Shown: in pieces, positions 23,621 to 31,937 of the stretch
How positions within the stretch are numbered: position 1 is the stretch's first letter
How the letters are laid out: each line of letters opens with the position of its first letter
Source of the DNA: Actinoplanes campanulatus
GTDB taxonomy: Bacteria > Actinomycetota > Actinomycetes > Mycobacteriales > Micromonosporaceae
Assembly: GCF_014647795.1 (NCBI RefSeq)
Contig: NZ_BMPW01000014.1
Coordinates: 186,001 to 250,000, forward strand
DNA length: 64,000 nucleotides
Reading direction: 5' to 3'
Notes under the pieces: model-generated
The model's database searches: none
The model's input: the letters and a program-made list of their open reading frames with translations, nothing else
What the model was told of the DNA's origin: nothing
Program-made: the position numbers and the translations under genes

Positions 23621-24081
23621 CGGATCGGGTCCTCGGCGACGGTGGCCAGGCGGTCCACCGACGCCTGGAGCCGTTCGCCGGTGGTGGCCCGCGCCCGGGG
23701 GAAGCGCCGCTCGTCGGTGAGCTCGGTCCAGTCGTAGGTGTGCGTGACCCGGGTGTGGGTGGCGTCGACCGGTTCCAGTTCCCACCGCCACAGGTGGCCG
23801 GGGGCCGCCTGTCCGGGCTCGGCGGGCCGCCACGCGATGAGCCGGCCCTCGGTGAACTCGACGACGTGGTTCTCCCGGACGTTGTTGTTCGTGGTGGCCA
23901 TGACGAAGACCTGGCCGGCGGCCCGGACCCGCTGGCCGGCGGCCGCCTCGGCAAGGTTGTCGTTGCCGTCCCAGCGCGGTTGCAGCGCCGGGTCGGCGAT
24001 GAGCTCGAAGATCCGGTCGGCGCCGGCCGCGATCACGCGGCCGGCGCTGACGATACGGCTGTCGCCCTGAGGAGTCGTCAT
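23617..24081 (-). CDS. SRPBCC-family (polyketide cyclase-like) protein
   Basis: 154 aa. START-like fold: SAGRVIAAGADRIFELIADPALQPRWDGND at the N-terminus, GHLWRWELEPVDATHTRVTHTYDWTEL in the core and a C-terminal long helix (ERLQASVDRLATVAEDP). These bind hydrophobic ligands. Together with the ABM protein it forms a two-gene operon reminiscent of small tailoring or detoxification pairs, but no biosynthetic genes are nearby. Confidence 0.82.
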   Translation of the reverse strand: MTTPQGDSRIVSAGRVIAAGADRIFELIADPALQPRWDGNDNLAEAAAGQRVRAAGQVFVMATTNNNVRENHVVEFTEGRLIAWRPAEPGQAAPGHLWRWELEPVDATHTRVTHTYDWTELTDERRFPRARATTGERLQASVDRLATVAEDPIR

Positions 24082-24110
24082 GCCCTCATCCTGACGACCG
24101 CCCCCGGCTC

Positions 24111-26375
24111 TCAGAGAGTCAGGGTCCAGCTGTTGATGTACCCGGTGTCGATGGTGGCGGCGTCCTGGACCCGCAGTGTCCAGGTGCCGTTGGCCGCCTC
24201 GGAGGACACGTTCGTCGTGTAGGTGGTGTCGATGTTGTCGGCGCTGCCACCGCTGCGGTTGCGCAGGGTGTAGGCGCTGCCGTCCGGCGCGACCAGGGCC
24301 ACGACCAGGTCACCGACGTACGTGTGGACGATGTGGATCTCGACGGTGCTGGTCGACGACGCGTTACGGGCGCAGCCGCTGATCGCGATCGTGGAGGTGA
24401 CGGTGGTGTTGTCCGGGATCGTCACGTCGGTGGCGTTGGTGCCGGAGCAGCTGCCGCCCGCGCCGTTGACGGTGAGGGTGAAGGACGCGGTCCGGGTCGC
24501 CGAGGCGCCGGCGCCGCTGAGGGTGACCGTGTAGGTGCCGGCCGGGGTGGCCGTCGTGGTGGCGATGGTGACCGTCGAGGTGCCGCCCGCGGTGACCGAG
24601 GCCGGGCTGAACGAGGCGGTCGCGCCGGTCGGCAGGCCGCTCGCGCTGAACGTCACGGTCTGCGCGGAGCCGCTGGTGACGGCGGTGCTGACGGTGGCGG
24701 TGGCGGACGAGCCGGGGTTGACCGAGGCGGAGGTGGGCGACACGGTCACCGAGAAGTCGTTGCCGGTGGAGCAGGTGGCGTCGCTGCCGGCCACGTTCAC
24801 GGCGGTCCAGGCGGCCTGCACGGCGCGGTATTCGGTGGAGCAGGAGCCGTACAGGTCGGTGGCGGCCCGCAGGGTGTAGGCGCGCGACGTGTTGGCCGGG
24901 GTGGACGAGTTGACGTAGCGGGTGTTGGAGGTGAAGTAGGCGTCCAGCGCCCGGAACCAGATGGCGGCGGCCTTGTCGCGGCCGATGCCGGTCACCGCGG
25001 GCGCCGAGCCGCACACCGGCGAGGTGCCGTAGGAGGTCGCCCCGGTGCCCTCGGCCAGGTTGAAGAAGAAGTGGTTGCCCGGGCCCGACGAGTAGTGCAC
25101 GTTGACGCTGTTCGTGCTGGTGGACCAGCAGCCGTGCGATGCCCCGTCCAGCGTCGGGTTGTACATGTACCGCAGCGGCGTACCGTTGCCGTTGATGTTG
25201 ATCTTCTCACCGACCTGGTAGTCACCCGGGTCGGCGCTGGTGTTGGCGTAGAACTCCACCATGTTGCCGAAGATGTCGCTGGTGGACTCGTTGAGGCCGC
25301 CGGACTCGCCGGAGTAGGTGAGACCGCCGGAGACCACGTTCTCGGTCACACCGTGCGACATCTCGTGGCCGGCCACGTCCAGGGCGACCAGCGGGCGGGA
25401 GTTGCCGGAGCCGTCACCGTAGGTCATCTGGGAGCCGTCCCAGAAGGCGTTGACGTACGCGTTGCCGTAGTGGACACGCGACGGGACGCCGGTGCCGTTG
25501 CCGAAGATGCCGTTGCGGCCGTGCACGTTCTTGAAGTAGTCGAACGTCTTGGCGGCGCCGAAGTGGGCGTCGACCGCGGCGGACTGCCGGTTCGAGGTGG
25601 CCCCGGTGCCCCACGCGTTGTCGGCGTCGGTGAAGGTCGTACAGGTGCTGGTGCCGTTGTTCATGTCGCAGGTCCGGCCGTTGCCGTGCGACGGGTCGAT
25701 CATGCTGTAGGTGGAGCCGGAGAGCGTGGTGTCGACGCTGACGCTGCCCGAGTAGAGGCTCGCGCCGGTGCCGGCGACCGTCTCGATGTCGTCGAACTCG
25801 CCGATGTACGTGCCGGTGACCGCGTCGCTGATGACGTGCAGCTTCGACGGGGTCTGCCCGTCCGGCGCCCAGCCGCTGACCACGGTCTCCCAGGCCAGCA
25901 CACCGCTGCCGGTGCTCGCGTCGACGAACAGCTCCGGGGTCCCCGTACCGGTGATCCGGCCCTCGAAGCGGGCCTTGGCCGCCTTCTGCGCCGTGGCCGC
26001 GCTGACCTTCGCGGTGGTGCTCAGGCTGAGCGGGCTGTCCAGGCCGACCGAAGCGCCGTCGAAGGCGCCGCCCGGCTTGGAGTGCACGACGAAGTCGCCG
26101 CCGTAGACCCGCAGCCCCTGGTATTCGCGGTTGTACCGGACGTGCGCCGCGCCGTTGTCGTCCACCGTGGTGCGGTAGACGGAGTAGGTCTCGCCGGGTG
26201 CCGCCTCGATGGCGGCCGGGCGGGCGTCGATGTGGTCCTCGGCCGTCCGGACCGCCTGTGCTTCCGAGGGCGGCGTGACGGGGGGCGTGGGCGCCGCTGA
26301 GGTGCTCGTGGCGGTGGCCACGAGGACGCTGCCGGCCAGCAGGGTGACGCCGGCCAGCGCAAGGGGTCTCTTCAC
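24111..26375 (-). CDS. Secreted M4 (thermolysin-like) metalloprotease with P-domain
   Basis: About 754 aa. Signal peptide (1-30), FTP/PepSY propeptide (about 40-200), catalytic M4 domain with zinc-binding HEMSH near 339 and the third ligand Glu in GGLNESTSDIFG near 360, active-site His in VHYSSGPGNHFFFNLAEG near 430. Then an Ig-like Thr/Ser-rich domain (SVTVSPTSASVNPGS, 530-630) and a C-terminal P/proprotein domain (TDVTIPDNTTVTSTIAISGC, TWTLRVQDAATIDTGYINSW). GTG 26375 has GGGGAGGAACTCC before it. Extracellular protein degradation; Zn- and Ca-dependent by family. Confidence 0.92.
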   Translation of the reverse strand: MKRPLALAGVTLLAGSVLVATATSTSAAPTPPVTPPSEAQAVRTAEDHIDARPAAIEAAPGETYSVYRTTVDDNGAAHVRYNREYQGLRVYGGDFVVHSKPGGAFDGASVGLDSPLSLSTTAKVSAATAQKAAKARFEGRITGTGTPELFVDASTGSGVLAWETVVSGWAPDGQTPSKLHVISDAVTGTYIGEFDDIETVAGTGASLYSGSVSVDTTLSGSTYSMIDPSHGNGRTCDMNNGTSTCTTFTDADNAWGTGATSNRQSAAVDAHFGAAKTFDYFKNVHGRNGIFGNGTGVPSRVHYGNAYVNAFWDGSQMTYGDGSGNSRPLVALDVAGHEMSHGVTENVVSGGLTYSGESGGLNESTSDIFGNMVEFYANTSADPGDYQVGEKININGNGTPLRYMYNPTLDGASHGCWSTSTNSVNVHYSSGPGNHFFFNLAEGTGATSYGTSPVCGSAPAVTGIGRDKAAAIWFRALDAYFTSNTRYVNSSTPANTSRAYTLRAATDLYGSCSTEYRAVQAAWTAVNVAGSDATCSTGNDFSVTVSPTSASVNPGSSATATVSTAVTSGSAQTVTFSASGLPTGATASFSPASVTAGGTSTVTIATTTATPAGTYTVTLSGAGASATRTASFTLTVNGAGGSCSGTNATDVTIPDNTTVTSTIAISGCARNASSTSTVEIHIVHTYVGDLVVALVAPDGSAYTLRNRSGGSADNIDTTYTTNVSSEAANGTWTLRVQDAATIDTGYINSWTLTL

Positions 26376-26514
26376 TGGAGTTCCTCCCCGAACCAGATAT
26401 GCACGTCTGACAACGTGTCGGCTCAGTATGGAGAACATGAAGCGAAGAACATCTATATCTTCCGAGTCATATCAGCGGCCCTGAACAGCACTTATAAGAC
26501 TCAATCGATATATT

Positions 26515-26548
26515 CACCGCCGACGCCCCACAACGGGCGCCGGCGGTG
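26515..26548 (-). terminator. Terminator-like hairpin after the lysyl-oxidase-like gene
   Basis: CACCGCCGACGCCC (26515-26528) pairs with GGGCGCCGGCGGTG (26535-26548), one mismatch, loop of six bases, 12 bases past the gene's stop. On the minus strand it is followed by AT-rich DNA (GAATATATCG) that includes the protease promoter region. Confidence 0.7.
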
Positions 26549-26559
26549 GGCGCTATCGG

Positions 26560-28149
26560 TCAGCCGTCGAGACCGTGCACCGGTGGAACGGTCAGCGTCC
26601 GCGCCTCCGGCGTGCCGCCGAGGATGATCTGGCGCAGCGCCGTGTTGTTGGTGGTGCTCAGCTCGGCGAGCTTCTTCTCCGGGTTGGCCAGCACCTGGAT
26701 GTAGTAGGTGCCGTTCGGCAGATCGGTGATCTCGAACGACTGGCCGGGCCGGTCCTGGCTGTACGTGTCACCGTTGCCGATGTCCAGCACCTCACGCACC
26801 GCCACCACGGTGTCCGCGCCGCACGAGGTCTCCAGCGAGGTGTTCTCCGGCCGCCACTTGGCGCCCGCGATCGTGTAGTCGACCGCGTCCGTGTTGGCCA
26901 GGCAGAACGCCTCCTTGCCGCTGCGCACCGCCAGTCTCTGGTCGGACGAGAGCAGGTTGTACTGGGCGAAGTCGGTGAAGTGCCAGTGCTTGTGCCCCTC
27001 CCGCGGGTCCCACTCCATGGTCCCGGCCTCCTTCGACCCGACCTGGTTGCCGTGTGCGTCGAAGAAGTACTGGTAGGCGTCCATCAGATCCGTTCCGGTC
27101 CGCCGGAAGCCGTCCACCAGCAGCGGGGACGTGCCGGCGTTCCACACCGTGGCGCCGAAGTTGACGTACCATTTGCCGTCCTCGTCGCTGAGCGTGATCC
27201 CCCAGGCCGGGAGCGACTTGAGGTCCGGCTTGGGCCCACCGGCCGGCGCCGCCTTCAGCGTGGCCGGGCGCTTGGCCGGGGCACGGAACTCCGGCAGGTA
27301 CGACGACACCTGCCGGCTCGCGTCACCCTCACCGGCGTGCAGGGCGTGCTCGCCCTCGGCCGGCGGCGCGGCGGCCGGTTCCGCTTTCCTGGCCTCGGCC
27401 AGCACGGCCTCCCTGCCGCCCTCGGACACGTCGACCACGGTGACGCCGACCGTGGCGGTCGCCGTCCCCTCCGGGATGCCGAACATCTCGCGGTAGACCG
27501 GGTTCACCGTGGCGGTGGCCGTGTACTTCCCGGGCGCCAGGTCGAACGAGGGCTTGCCCGGCGCGTAGTCCGGCTGGTCCGGCACCTGCGCGTTCCACCC
27601 GGCCTGCACGCCCCAGACGGCGCCCAGGGTGAACGGGTTGTAGCCGTTGCAGCCCGTCGGGTACGGGTTGGTCGCCGGCGCGTCCGGCCGGGTACGCGCC
27701 GAGCCCCAGCCGTTGCCGCAGAACGCCGTCTTGTACTCGGCGACCTTCGCCCCGGACTCGTCGGCGAAACTGATCGTGGTGAAGTCCTTGAGACCGTAGA
27801 AGTCGGTGACGGTCCCGGCCGGCAGAGCCACCTTCTTCTTCTTGCCGTTCTGCACCACCAGCCGCTCGGCGGTGATCGGCTTGTCGTACCCGGCACGCTT
27901 GGCCCAGATCTCGAACGGGTCCTTGCCGGCGATCACGTGCAGGCCGAGGTCGAGCGAGAGATAGATCTCGCCGTCGTAGTCGTACCGTTCGGCGGTCACC
28001 GCGTTGCTGGCGGCCACGAAGGTGAGCGGTGGCGGCGTGGCCGCGGCCTGTGCCACCCCCACTCCGGCGGCGGTGAGCGCGAGGGCGCCGGTGACGGCGC
28101 CGATGGTCAGCAGGCGGGAACGGCGACGACGGTTCGTCGGATCGGTCAT
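26560..28149 (-). CDS. Secreted lysyl-oxidase-like protein
   Basis: 529 aa. Basic N-terminus (TNRRRRSRLLTIG) and signal peptide cleaving near VAQAAA. The C-terminal ~200 residues match the lysyl oxidase family (PF01186): REGHKHWHFTDFAQYNLL near 384-400 supplies the copper His cluster, then EAFCLANTDAVDY, SCGADT and a beta-rich LPNGTYYIQVLANPEKKLAE. The N-terminal ~300 residues have no domain I recognise. Bacterial members are extracellular amine oxidases of unclear substrate. It lies upstream of the protease gene in the same direction but each has its own promoter/terminator signals. Confidence 0.85.
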   Translation of the reverse strand: MTDPTNRRRRSRLLTIGAVTGALALTAAGVGVAQAAATPPPLTFVAASNAVTAERYDYDGEIYLSLDLGLHVIAGKDPFEIWAKRAGYDKPITAERLVVQNGKKKKVALPAGTVTDFYGLKDFTTISFADESGAKVAEYKTAFCGNGWGSARTRPDAPATNPYPTGCNGYNPFTLGAVWGVQAGWNAQVPDQPDYAPGKPSFDLAPGKYTATATVNPVYREMFGIPEGTATATVGVTVVDVSEGGREAVLAEARKAEPAAAPPAEGEHALHAGEGDASRQVSSYLPEFRAPAKRPATLKAAPAGGPKPDLKSLPAWGITLSDEDGKWYVNFGATVWNAGTSPLLVDGFRRTGTDLMDAYQYFFDAHGNQVGSKEAGTMEWDPREGHKHWHFTDFAQYNLLSSDQRLAVRSGKEAFCLANTDAVDYTIAGAKWRPENTSLETSCGADTVVAVREVLDIGNGDTYSQDRPGQSFEITDLPNGTYYIQVLANPEKKLAELSTTNNTALRQIILGGTPEARTLTVPPVHGLDG

Positions 28150-28238
28150 GCTGTCCTTCCGGTCGGGCGGCCGAGAGACGACCGCGGCCGGATCATCCGA
28201 ATAGGACGGCTATGAAGTTCCTGTGAGGAAGATGCCGG

Positions 28239-28267
28239 TTGGCACGAACCCGGGAGGAAGCTAACGT
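28239..28267 (+). promoter_or_regulatory. Promoter of the GH12 cellulase gene
   Basis: TTGGCA (28239-28244), 17-bp spacer, TAACGT (28262-28267): a good match to the principal actinobacterial sigma consensus, followed directly by the CebR-type operator. Confidence 0.65.
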
Positions 28268-28271
28268 GAGC

Positions 28272-28285
28272 TGGGAGCGCTCCCA
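28272..28285. promoter_or_regulatory. CebR-type operator of the GH12 cellulase
   Basis: TGGGAGCGCTCCCA, identical to the site at 1936-1949, lying over the predicted transcription start of the cellulase gene, 21 bases before its ATG. Confidence 0.9.
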
Positions 28286-28306
28286 CAATCCCCTGAAGGA
28301 GCTTCC

Positions 28307-29443
28307 ATGGCCCGTTCCCTCCGTGCCCTGTTCGCCGCCGGCCTGCTGGCCGCGACCGGGCTCACCGCCCTCACCCTGGCCACCCCCGCGCAGGCCGACA
28401 CCCTCATCTGCGATCAGTACGGTTCCACCACGATCGGTGGCCGCTACATCGCGATGAACAACCGCTGGGGCACCAGCGCCGAGCAGTGCATCAACGTCAC
28501 CGCCTCCGGCTTCACCATCACCAGCCAGCAGGGCACCGGCAACACCAGCGGCGCCCCGGTGTCCTACCCGGCCGTCTACTTCGGCTGCCACTACACGAAG
28601 TGCTCCCCCGGCACGAACCTGCCGATCCGCGTCGACGCGATCAGCAGCGCCACCAGCAGCATCAGCTACAACTTCGTCTCCGGCGCCACCTACAACGCCT
28701 CCTACGACATCTGGCTCGACCCGGCGCCGAAGACCGACGGGGTCAACGCGCAGGAGATCATGATCTGGTTCAACCGGCAGGGCAGCATCCAGCCGATCGG
28801 CTCCCGCATCGGCACCGCCACCGTCGGCGGCCGCTCCTGGGAGGTGTGGCAGGGCAACAACGGCGCCAACGCCGTCGTCTCCTACGTGGCGCCCTCCCCC
28901 GTCACCAGCTGGAATTTCAGCGTCCTGGACTTCATCACCGACGTGAAGAACCGCGGCGCCATCACCGGCTCGTGGTATCTGACCAGCATCCAGGCCGGCT
29001 TCGAACCCTGGATCGGCGGCGCCGGCCTCGCGGTCAACAGCTTCGCCGCGGCGGTCAACGGCGGCGGCACCGTGCCGTCACCGTCCACGTCGTCCACACC
29101 GTCGAGCCCGCCCACCACCGGCACGGCGGCCTGCCGGGTCACCTACGCCACCAACGTCTGGAACACCGGCTTCACCGCGAACGTCACCCTCGCCAACACC
29201 GGAGCCAGTGCCGTCAACGGCTGGGCGCTCGGCTTCACCCTGCCGTCCGGCCAGTCCGTCACCGGCTCGTGGAACGCCACTCTCAGCGGCACATCCGGCG
29301 CGATCACGGCCCGCAACGCCGGCCACAACGGCGGCATCCCGGCCGGCGGCAGCACATCCTTCGGCTTCCAGGGCACCTACGGCGGCACGTTCACCTCACC
29401 CACCACGTTCACCCTGAACGGAACCGCCTGCACCCGAGCCTGA
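28307..29443 (+). CDS. Secreted endoglucanase, GH12 with C-terminal CBM2
   Basis: 378 aa: signal peptide (1-30, ending TPAQA), GH12 catalytic domain (31-245), Ser/Pro/Thr linker (248-272), CBM2 (275-378). Catalytic nucleophile Glu in NAQEIMIWFNRQG near 148 and acid/base Glu in GFEPWIGGAGL near 232; CBM2 shows the paired Cys (CRVTY ... GTACTRA) and surface Trp (NVWNTGF, NGWALGF, GSWNATL). Hydrolyses beta-1,4-glucan. Cellulose control is indicated by the CebR-type operator. A GGAG ribosome site precedes the ATG. Confidence 0.95.
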   Translation: MARSLRALFAAGLLAATGLTALTLATPAQADTLICDQYGSTTIGGRYIAMNNRWGTSAEQCINVTASGFTITSQQGTGNTSGAPVSYPAVYFGCHYTKCSPGTNLPIRVDAISSATSSISYNFVSGATYNASYDIWLDPAPKTDGVNAQEIMIWFNRQGSIQPIGSRIGTATVGGRSWEVWQGNNGANAVVSYVAPSPVTSWNFSVLDFITDVKNRGAITGSWYLTSIQAGFEPWIGGAGLAVNSFAAAVNGGGTVPSPSTSSTPSSPPTTGTAACRVTYATNVWNTGFTANVTLANTGASAVNGWALGFTLPSGQSVTGSWNATLSGTSGAITARNAGHNGGIPAGGSTSFGFQGTYGGTFTSPTTFTLNGTACTRA

Positions 29444-29452
29444 TCACCCTCC

Positions 29453-29483
29453 GGAGAGGCCGTCAATGTCCGGCGGCCTCTCC
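29453..29483 (+). terminator. Terminator hairpin after the GH12 gene
   Basis: GGAGAGGCCG (29453-29462) / CGGCCTCTCC (29474-29483), perfect 10-bp stem, loop of 11, ten bases past the stop and followed by a C-rich tract. Confidence 0.75.
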
Positions 29484-29754
29484 AACCCCCTTTCCGGTAC
29501 GCCCATCGCCGCCCCCGACCGCACCCCACCCGCCCCGCCATCTCCCGCGAGCCAGGCGCCCCCTCCCAGCCGTGCCGCGCCCGCCGGGCGTGAGCGCACC
29601 CTCACCCTCACCCCGCCCTTCCCCACCCCCCAATCGCAGCCCACCCACGACGTCCCACCATCCCCACCGCAACACCCCCTCCCACCACCCAACCCACCCA
29701 CGATCACAACCGCCCCGACACCCCCCTGATCTTGTCCAGCTGCCCCTCAGCGCT
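29484..29754 (+). other. C-rich, G-poor tract with G-quadruplex motif on the other strand
   Basis: Plus strand is dominated by C with very little G for about 270 bases, the composition of a Rho-loading (rut) region, placed directly after a hairpin. On the minus strand 29675-29699 contains five runs of three or more G separated by one to five bases. No gene is supported. Confidence 0.55.
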
Positions 29755-29964
29755 GTCACAACACCCCCGAAACAGCATCCACAACCAGCCGAACTGCTCC
29801 AGCCGACCGTCACAACACCCCCGAAACAGCACCCACGGCCAGCCGACTTGTTCAAACTGGCCGTCACAACACCGCCGAAACAGCACTCGCAGCCAGCCAA
29901 GGGTGTTCCGGCTGGCCGTCAGTGCTGTCACGACCGCGCTGAGACAGCACTCACGACCAGCTGG
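29755..29964. repeat. 54-bp tandem repeat, about 3.9 units
   Basis: Units start at 29755, 29809, 29863 and 29918 (54, 54, 55 and ~47 bp), each opening GTCACAACACC(C/G)CCGAAACAGCA in the first three, the fourth diverged. Each has a GCTGT / ACAGC half-hairpin, strongest in unit 4 (GTGCTGTC / GACAGCAC). On the minus strand the units would read GCCFGGVVT repeats, but there is no start or ribosome site. Not a CRISPR: units are adjacent with no unique spacers. Confidence 0.85.
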
Positions 29965-30055
29965 AAAAGATCGACTGCGGCGCACAACCGCCTGAGAACG
30001 GGCACTCCCCGTGACCGGACGCCGGGCGCCACTCACGACCTTCCGAAGGAGAACG

Positions 30056-30829
30056 ATGCGCAAGCTCATCGCCGCGTGCGCCGCGGCCCTGGTGGCCGGC
30101 GTCGCGGCCGGTAGCGTCCCGTCCAGCCCGGCAGGCGCCGCCCACCGCGGCTCCTGCACCCGTGACCTGCTCTTCTGCGAGGACTTCGACCGCCTGCCGT
30201 CCGGCGGCCCGAACACCCTGAACTGGGGCGTCGACACCCGCAACGGCATCCTCACCGTCGAACGCGCCCGCCACGGCAAGCACCTGCACATCCACACGGT
30301 CGACAACGGCCGCGCCTTCCTCCGCGTCGACGACTTCACCGCGCCCGGCACCCGCTTCTTCGGCCGGATGCGGCTGCGGGTGGACGCCTTCCCCACCGCC
30401 CCCGACTGGGCCCACTTCACCCTGGTGGAGGCCACCGGAACCGGCAGCCCCGAGGTGGTCCGCCCGATCGGCGGCCAGTACGCCCCCACCGTCCCCGGAA
30501 CGTTCTGGGGCATCGGCGCCGACGGCGGCCCCACCGGCGACTGGACCGAATGGCGCGAATCCGCCCCGGTGACCGAGGACTCCTGGCAGTGCTTCGAATG
30601 GTCCCTGGACCGCGCCGACAACCGGATCTCCGTCTGGATCGACGGCGTGGCCAACCCCGAACTGACCGCCTCCACCACCGACCACGGCGGCAACGACGTC
30701 CCGTTCGTCCTGCCCACCGTCGACACCGTGAAGATCGGCTGGCAGCTCTACCAGCCGAACACCACCCCCACCGAGTTCAACCTCTGGATCGACGACATAG
30801 CCCTCTCCTCCACCCGCCTGGGCTGCTAG
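30056..30829 (+). CDS. Secreted Cip1-like (concanavalin-A fold) protein
   Basis: 257 aa. Signal peptide 1-30 (MRKLIAACAAALVAGVAAGS). The rest resembles fungal/bacterial Cip1, a jelly-roll protein co-expressed with cellulases and related to polysaccharide lyases: FCEDFDRLPSG near 42, GKHLHIHTVDNGRAFLRV near 82, SWQCFEWSLDRADNRISVWI near 183 and EFNLWIDDIALS at the end. ATG 30056 has GAAGGAG. No catalytic assignment is safe. Adjacent to the GH12 cellulase, which supports a plant-wall role. Confidence 0.7.
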   Translation: MRKLIAACAAALVAGVAAGSVPSSPAGAAHRGSCTRDLLFCEDFDRLPSGGPNTLNWGVDTRNGILTVERARHGKHLHIHTVDNGRAFLRVDDFTAPGTRFFGRMRLRVDAFPTAPDWAHFTLVEATGTGSPEVVRPIGGQYAPTVPGTFWGIGADGGPTGDWTEWRESAPVTEDSWQCFEWSLDRADNRISVWIDGVANPELTASTTDHGGNDVPFVLPTVDTVKIGWQLYQPNTTPTEFNLWIDDIALSSTRLGC

Positions 30830-30932
30830 AGATCCATCGGCCCGTCTGTCGCCTCCGGCATGCGTGGCCTCCCTCATTCTGACCAACTCGGGCCGTCCCG
30901 TCCGTGCGGCGCAGGCTTGCGTCGCACGCCCG

Positions 30933-31004
30933 CCGGGCTGAGTCCCTGCCGCTCCGCTGCGCGAAGCGGCCCTAATCGGGAGGAGGTAGGTCTACTTTCG
31001 AGTT
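30933..31004 (-). repeat. 72-bp repeat module, copy 2 (inverted)
   Basis: Reverse complement of 3602-3673 with one substitution (AGGAGGTAGG versus AGGAAGTAGG). Here too it is joined to CCGGGCTGAG, the same flank as in copy 1, but the rest of the larger repeat is degenerate. Confidence 0.85.
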
Positions 31005-31034
31005 GGGTCGGTCGGATACCCCCGCATGCGCTGC

Positions 31035-31200
31035 CACTCGCTCCGGGTGGCTGGTTGCGGTCATGGCCCGCCAAGCATCCGACTGCCACTCCCGACCGTC
31101 ACGCCACTCCCTCCAGGCGGGTGGTCACGGTCGCGATCGCCAGGCAACCTGGACGCTGCTCCCGGCCGTCACGCCGCTCGCGTCACGCGGGTGGTTCAGC
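31035..31200. repeat. 70-bp imperfect tandem repeat, about 2.4 units
   Basis: Units begin at 31035, 31105 and 31175 with CACTCGCTCC / CACTCCCTCC / CGCTCGCGTC and each of the first two ends GACCGTCACGC or GGCCGTCACGC. No coding or regulatory role seen. Confidence 0.6.
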
Positions 31201-31745
31201 TTGATGCCGGTCGCGCCACGGGAAACCGCCGAAAGTCACTCACCGTGACCGCGATCTTGGGTACCTGAGGGAGCGTGGTACATCGGTGCTGTTCTGGCCA
31301 CCCCTATCCTCCACAAGAGCCGGCGAACCGGGTTCCTCGCTCACGCGGAGTTCCGGCCAGCCGGGCTTTCGGCGGTGGAAGCACACAGTCACCGAGTCGG
31401 CGGCCGCCGCGGCGACAGGCGGGGTGGGCGCACACGTCAGCGATGTCGTGGTCGCCTACCCGGCCTACAGCGGTGGTGGCTGCACACGTGGCGACTTCCG
31501 TGCGCGATCACCACGGCTTCGGCAGCCGGATCGTGCGCACCCGCCCATGGTGAACGCACCCCGCCCGGCCAGGAAGAGGATCGTGCGCGGCTATCGGGCC
31601 CGGCGGGATCGCGGATGGCGTTCACCGCGACCGGCGCAACGGCCGGGAGCGGCAACCCGGACGCCTGGCAAACAACACCACAACCACCCACCCGAAAGCG
31701 ACCCGATCCGCCGAGGACGAGTGCCGACGACCCGGCCGGGAGCGG

Positions 31746-31897
31746 CGGCAGATGCGGGATGGCGGTGGACGGGGCGGCCTGCCGGGCCACCGAGCTCCGC
31801 CCGGCGGGCGCGGCAAAGGCTGGAGTGGCAGCCGGTTCGCGGGGTGGGGCGGAACTGTCGTGAAAGGAACGGAACGGGGTCACCCGTACCGGAGAAG
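31746..31897 (+). repeat. Dispersed intergenic repeat family, copy C
   Basis: GGCGGCAG ... GCCGGGCCACCGAGCTCCGC ... GGCGGGCGCGGCAAAGGCTG ... GGGCGGAACTGTCGTGAAAG ... CACCCGTACCGGAGAAG. Same block order as copies A, B and D. Confidence 0.75.
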
Positions 31898-31937
31898 GGG
31901 CGGAAGTGGAACGCGGACCTGGACCAGGGGAACGCGG

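Larger units (their letters stand above)
30830..31937. other. 1.1-kb intergenic region without supported genes
   Basis: Contains the 72-bp module copy 2 (30933-31004), a 70-bp imperfect tandem repeat (31035-31200), an unassigned stretch 31200-31745 with only shadow-like frames, and dispersed-repeat copy C (31746-31897) next to the LysR stop. Confidence 0.6.

Noticed and set aside
29755-29964. CRISPR-like repeat array.
   Set aside because: Units are contiguous 54-bp tandem copies with no spacers and no cas genes.
31200-31745. Several overlapping frames of 90-230 codons.
   Set aside because: Arg/Pro-rich, no ribosome sites, no domains; typical non-coding GC-rich DNA.
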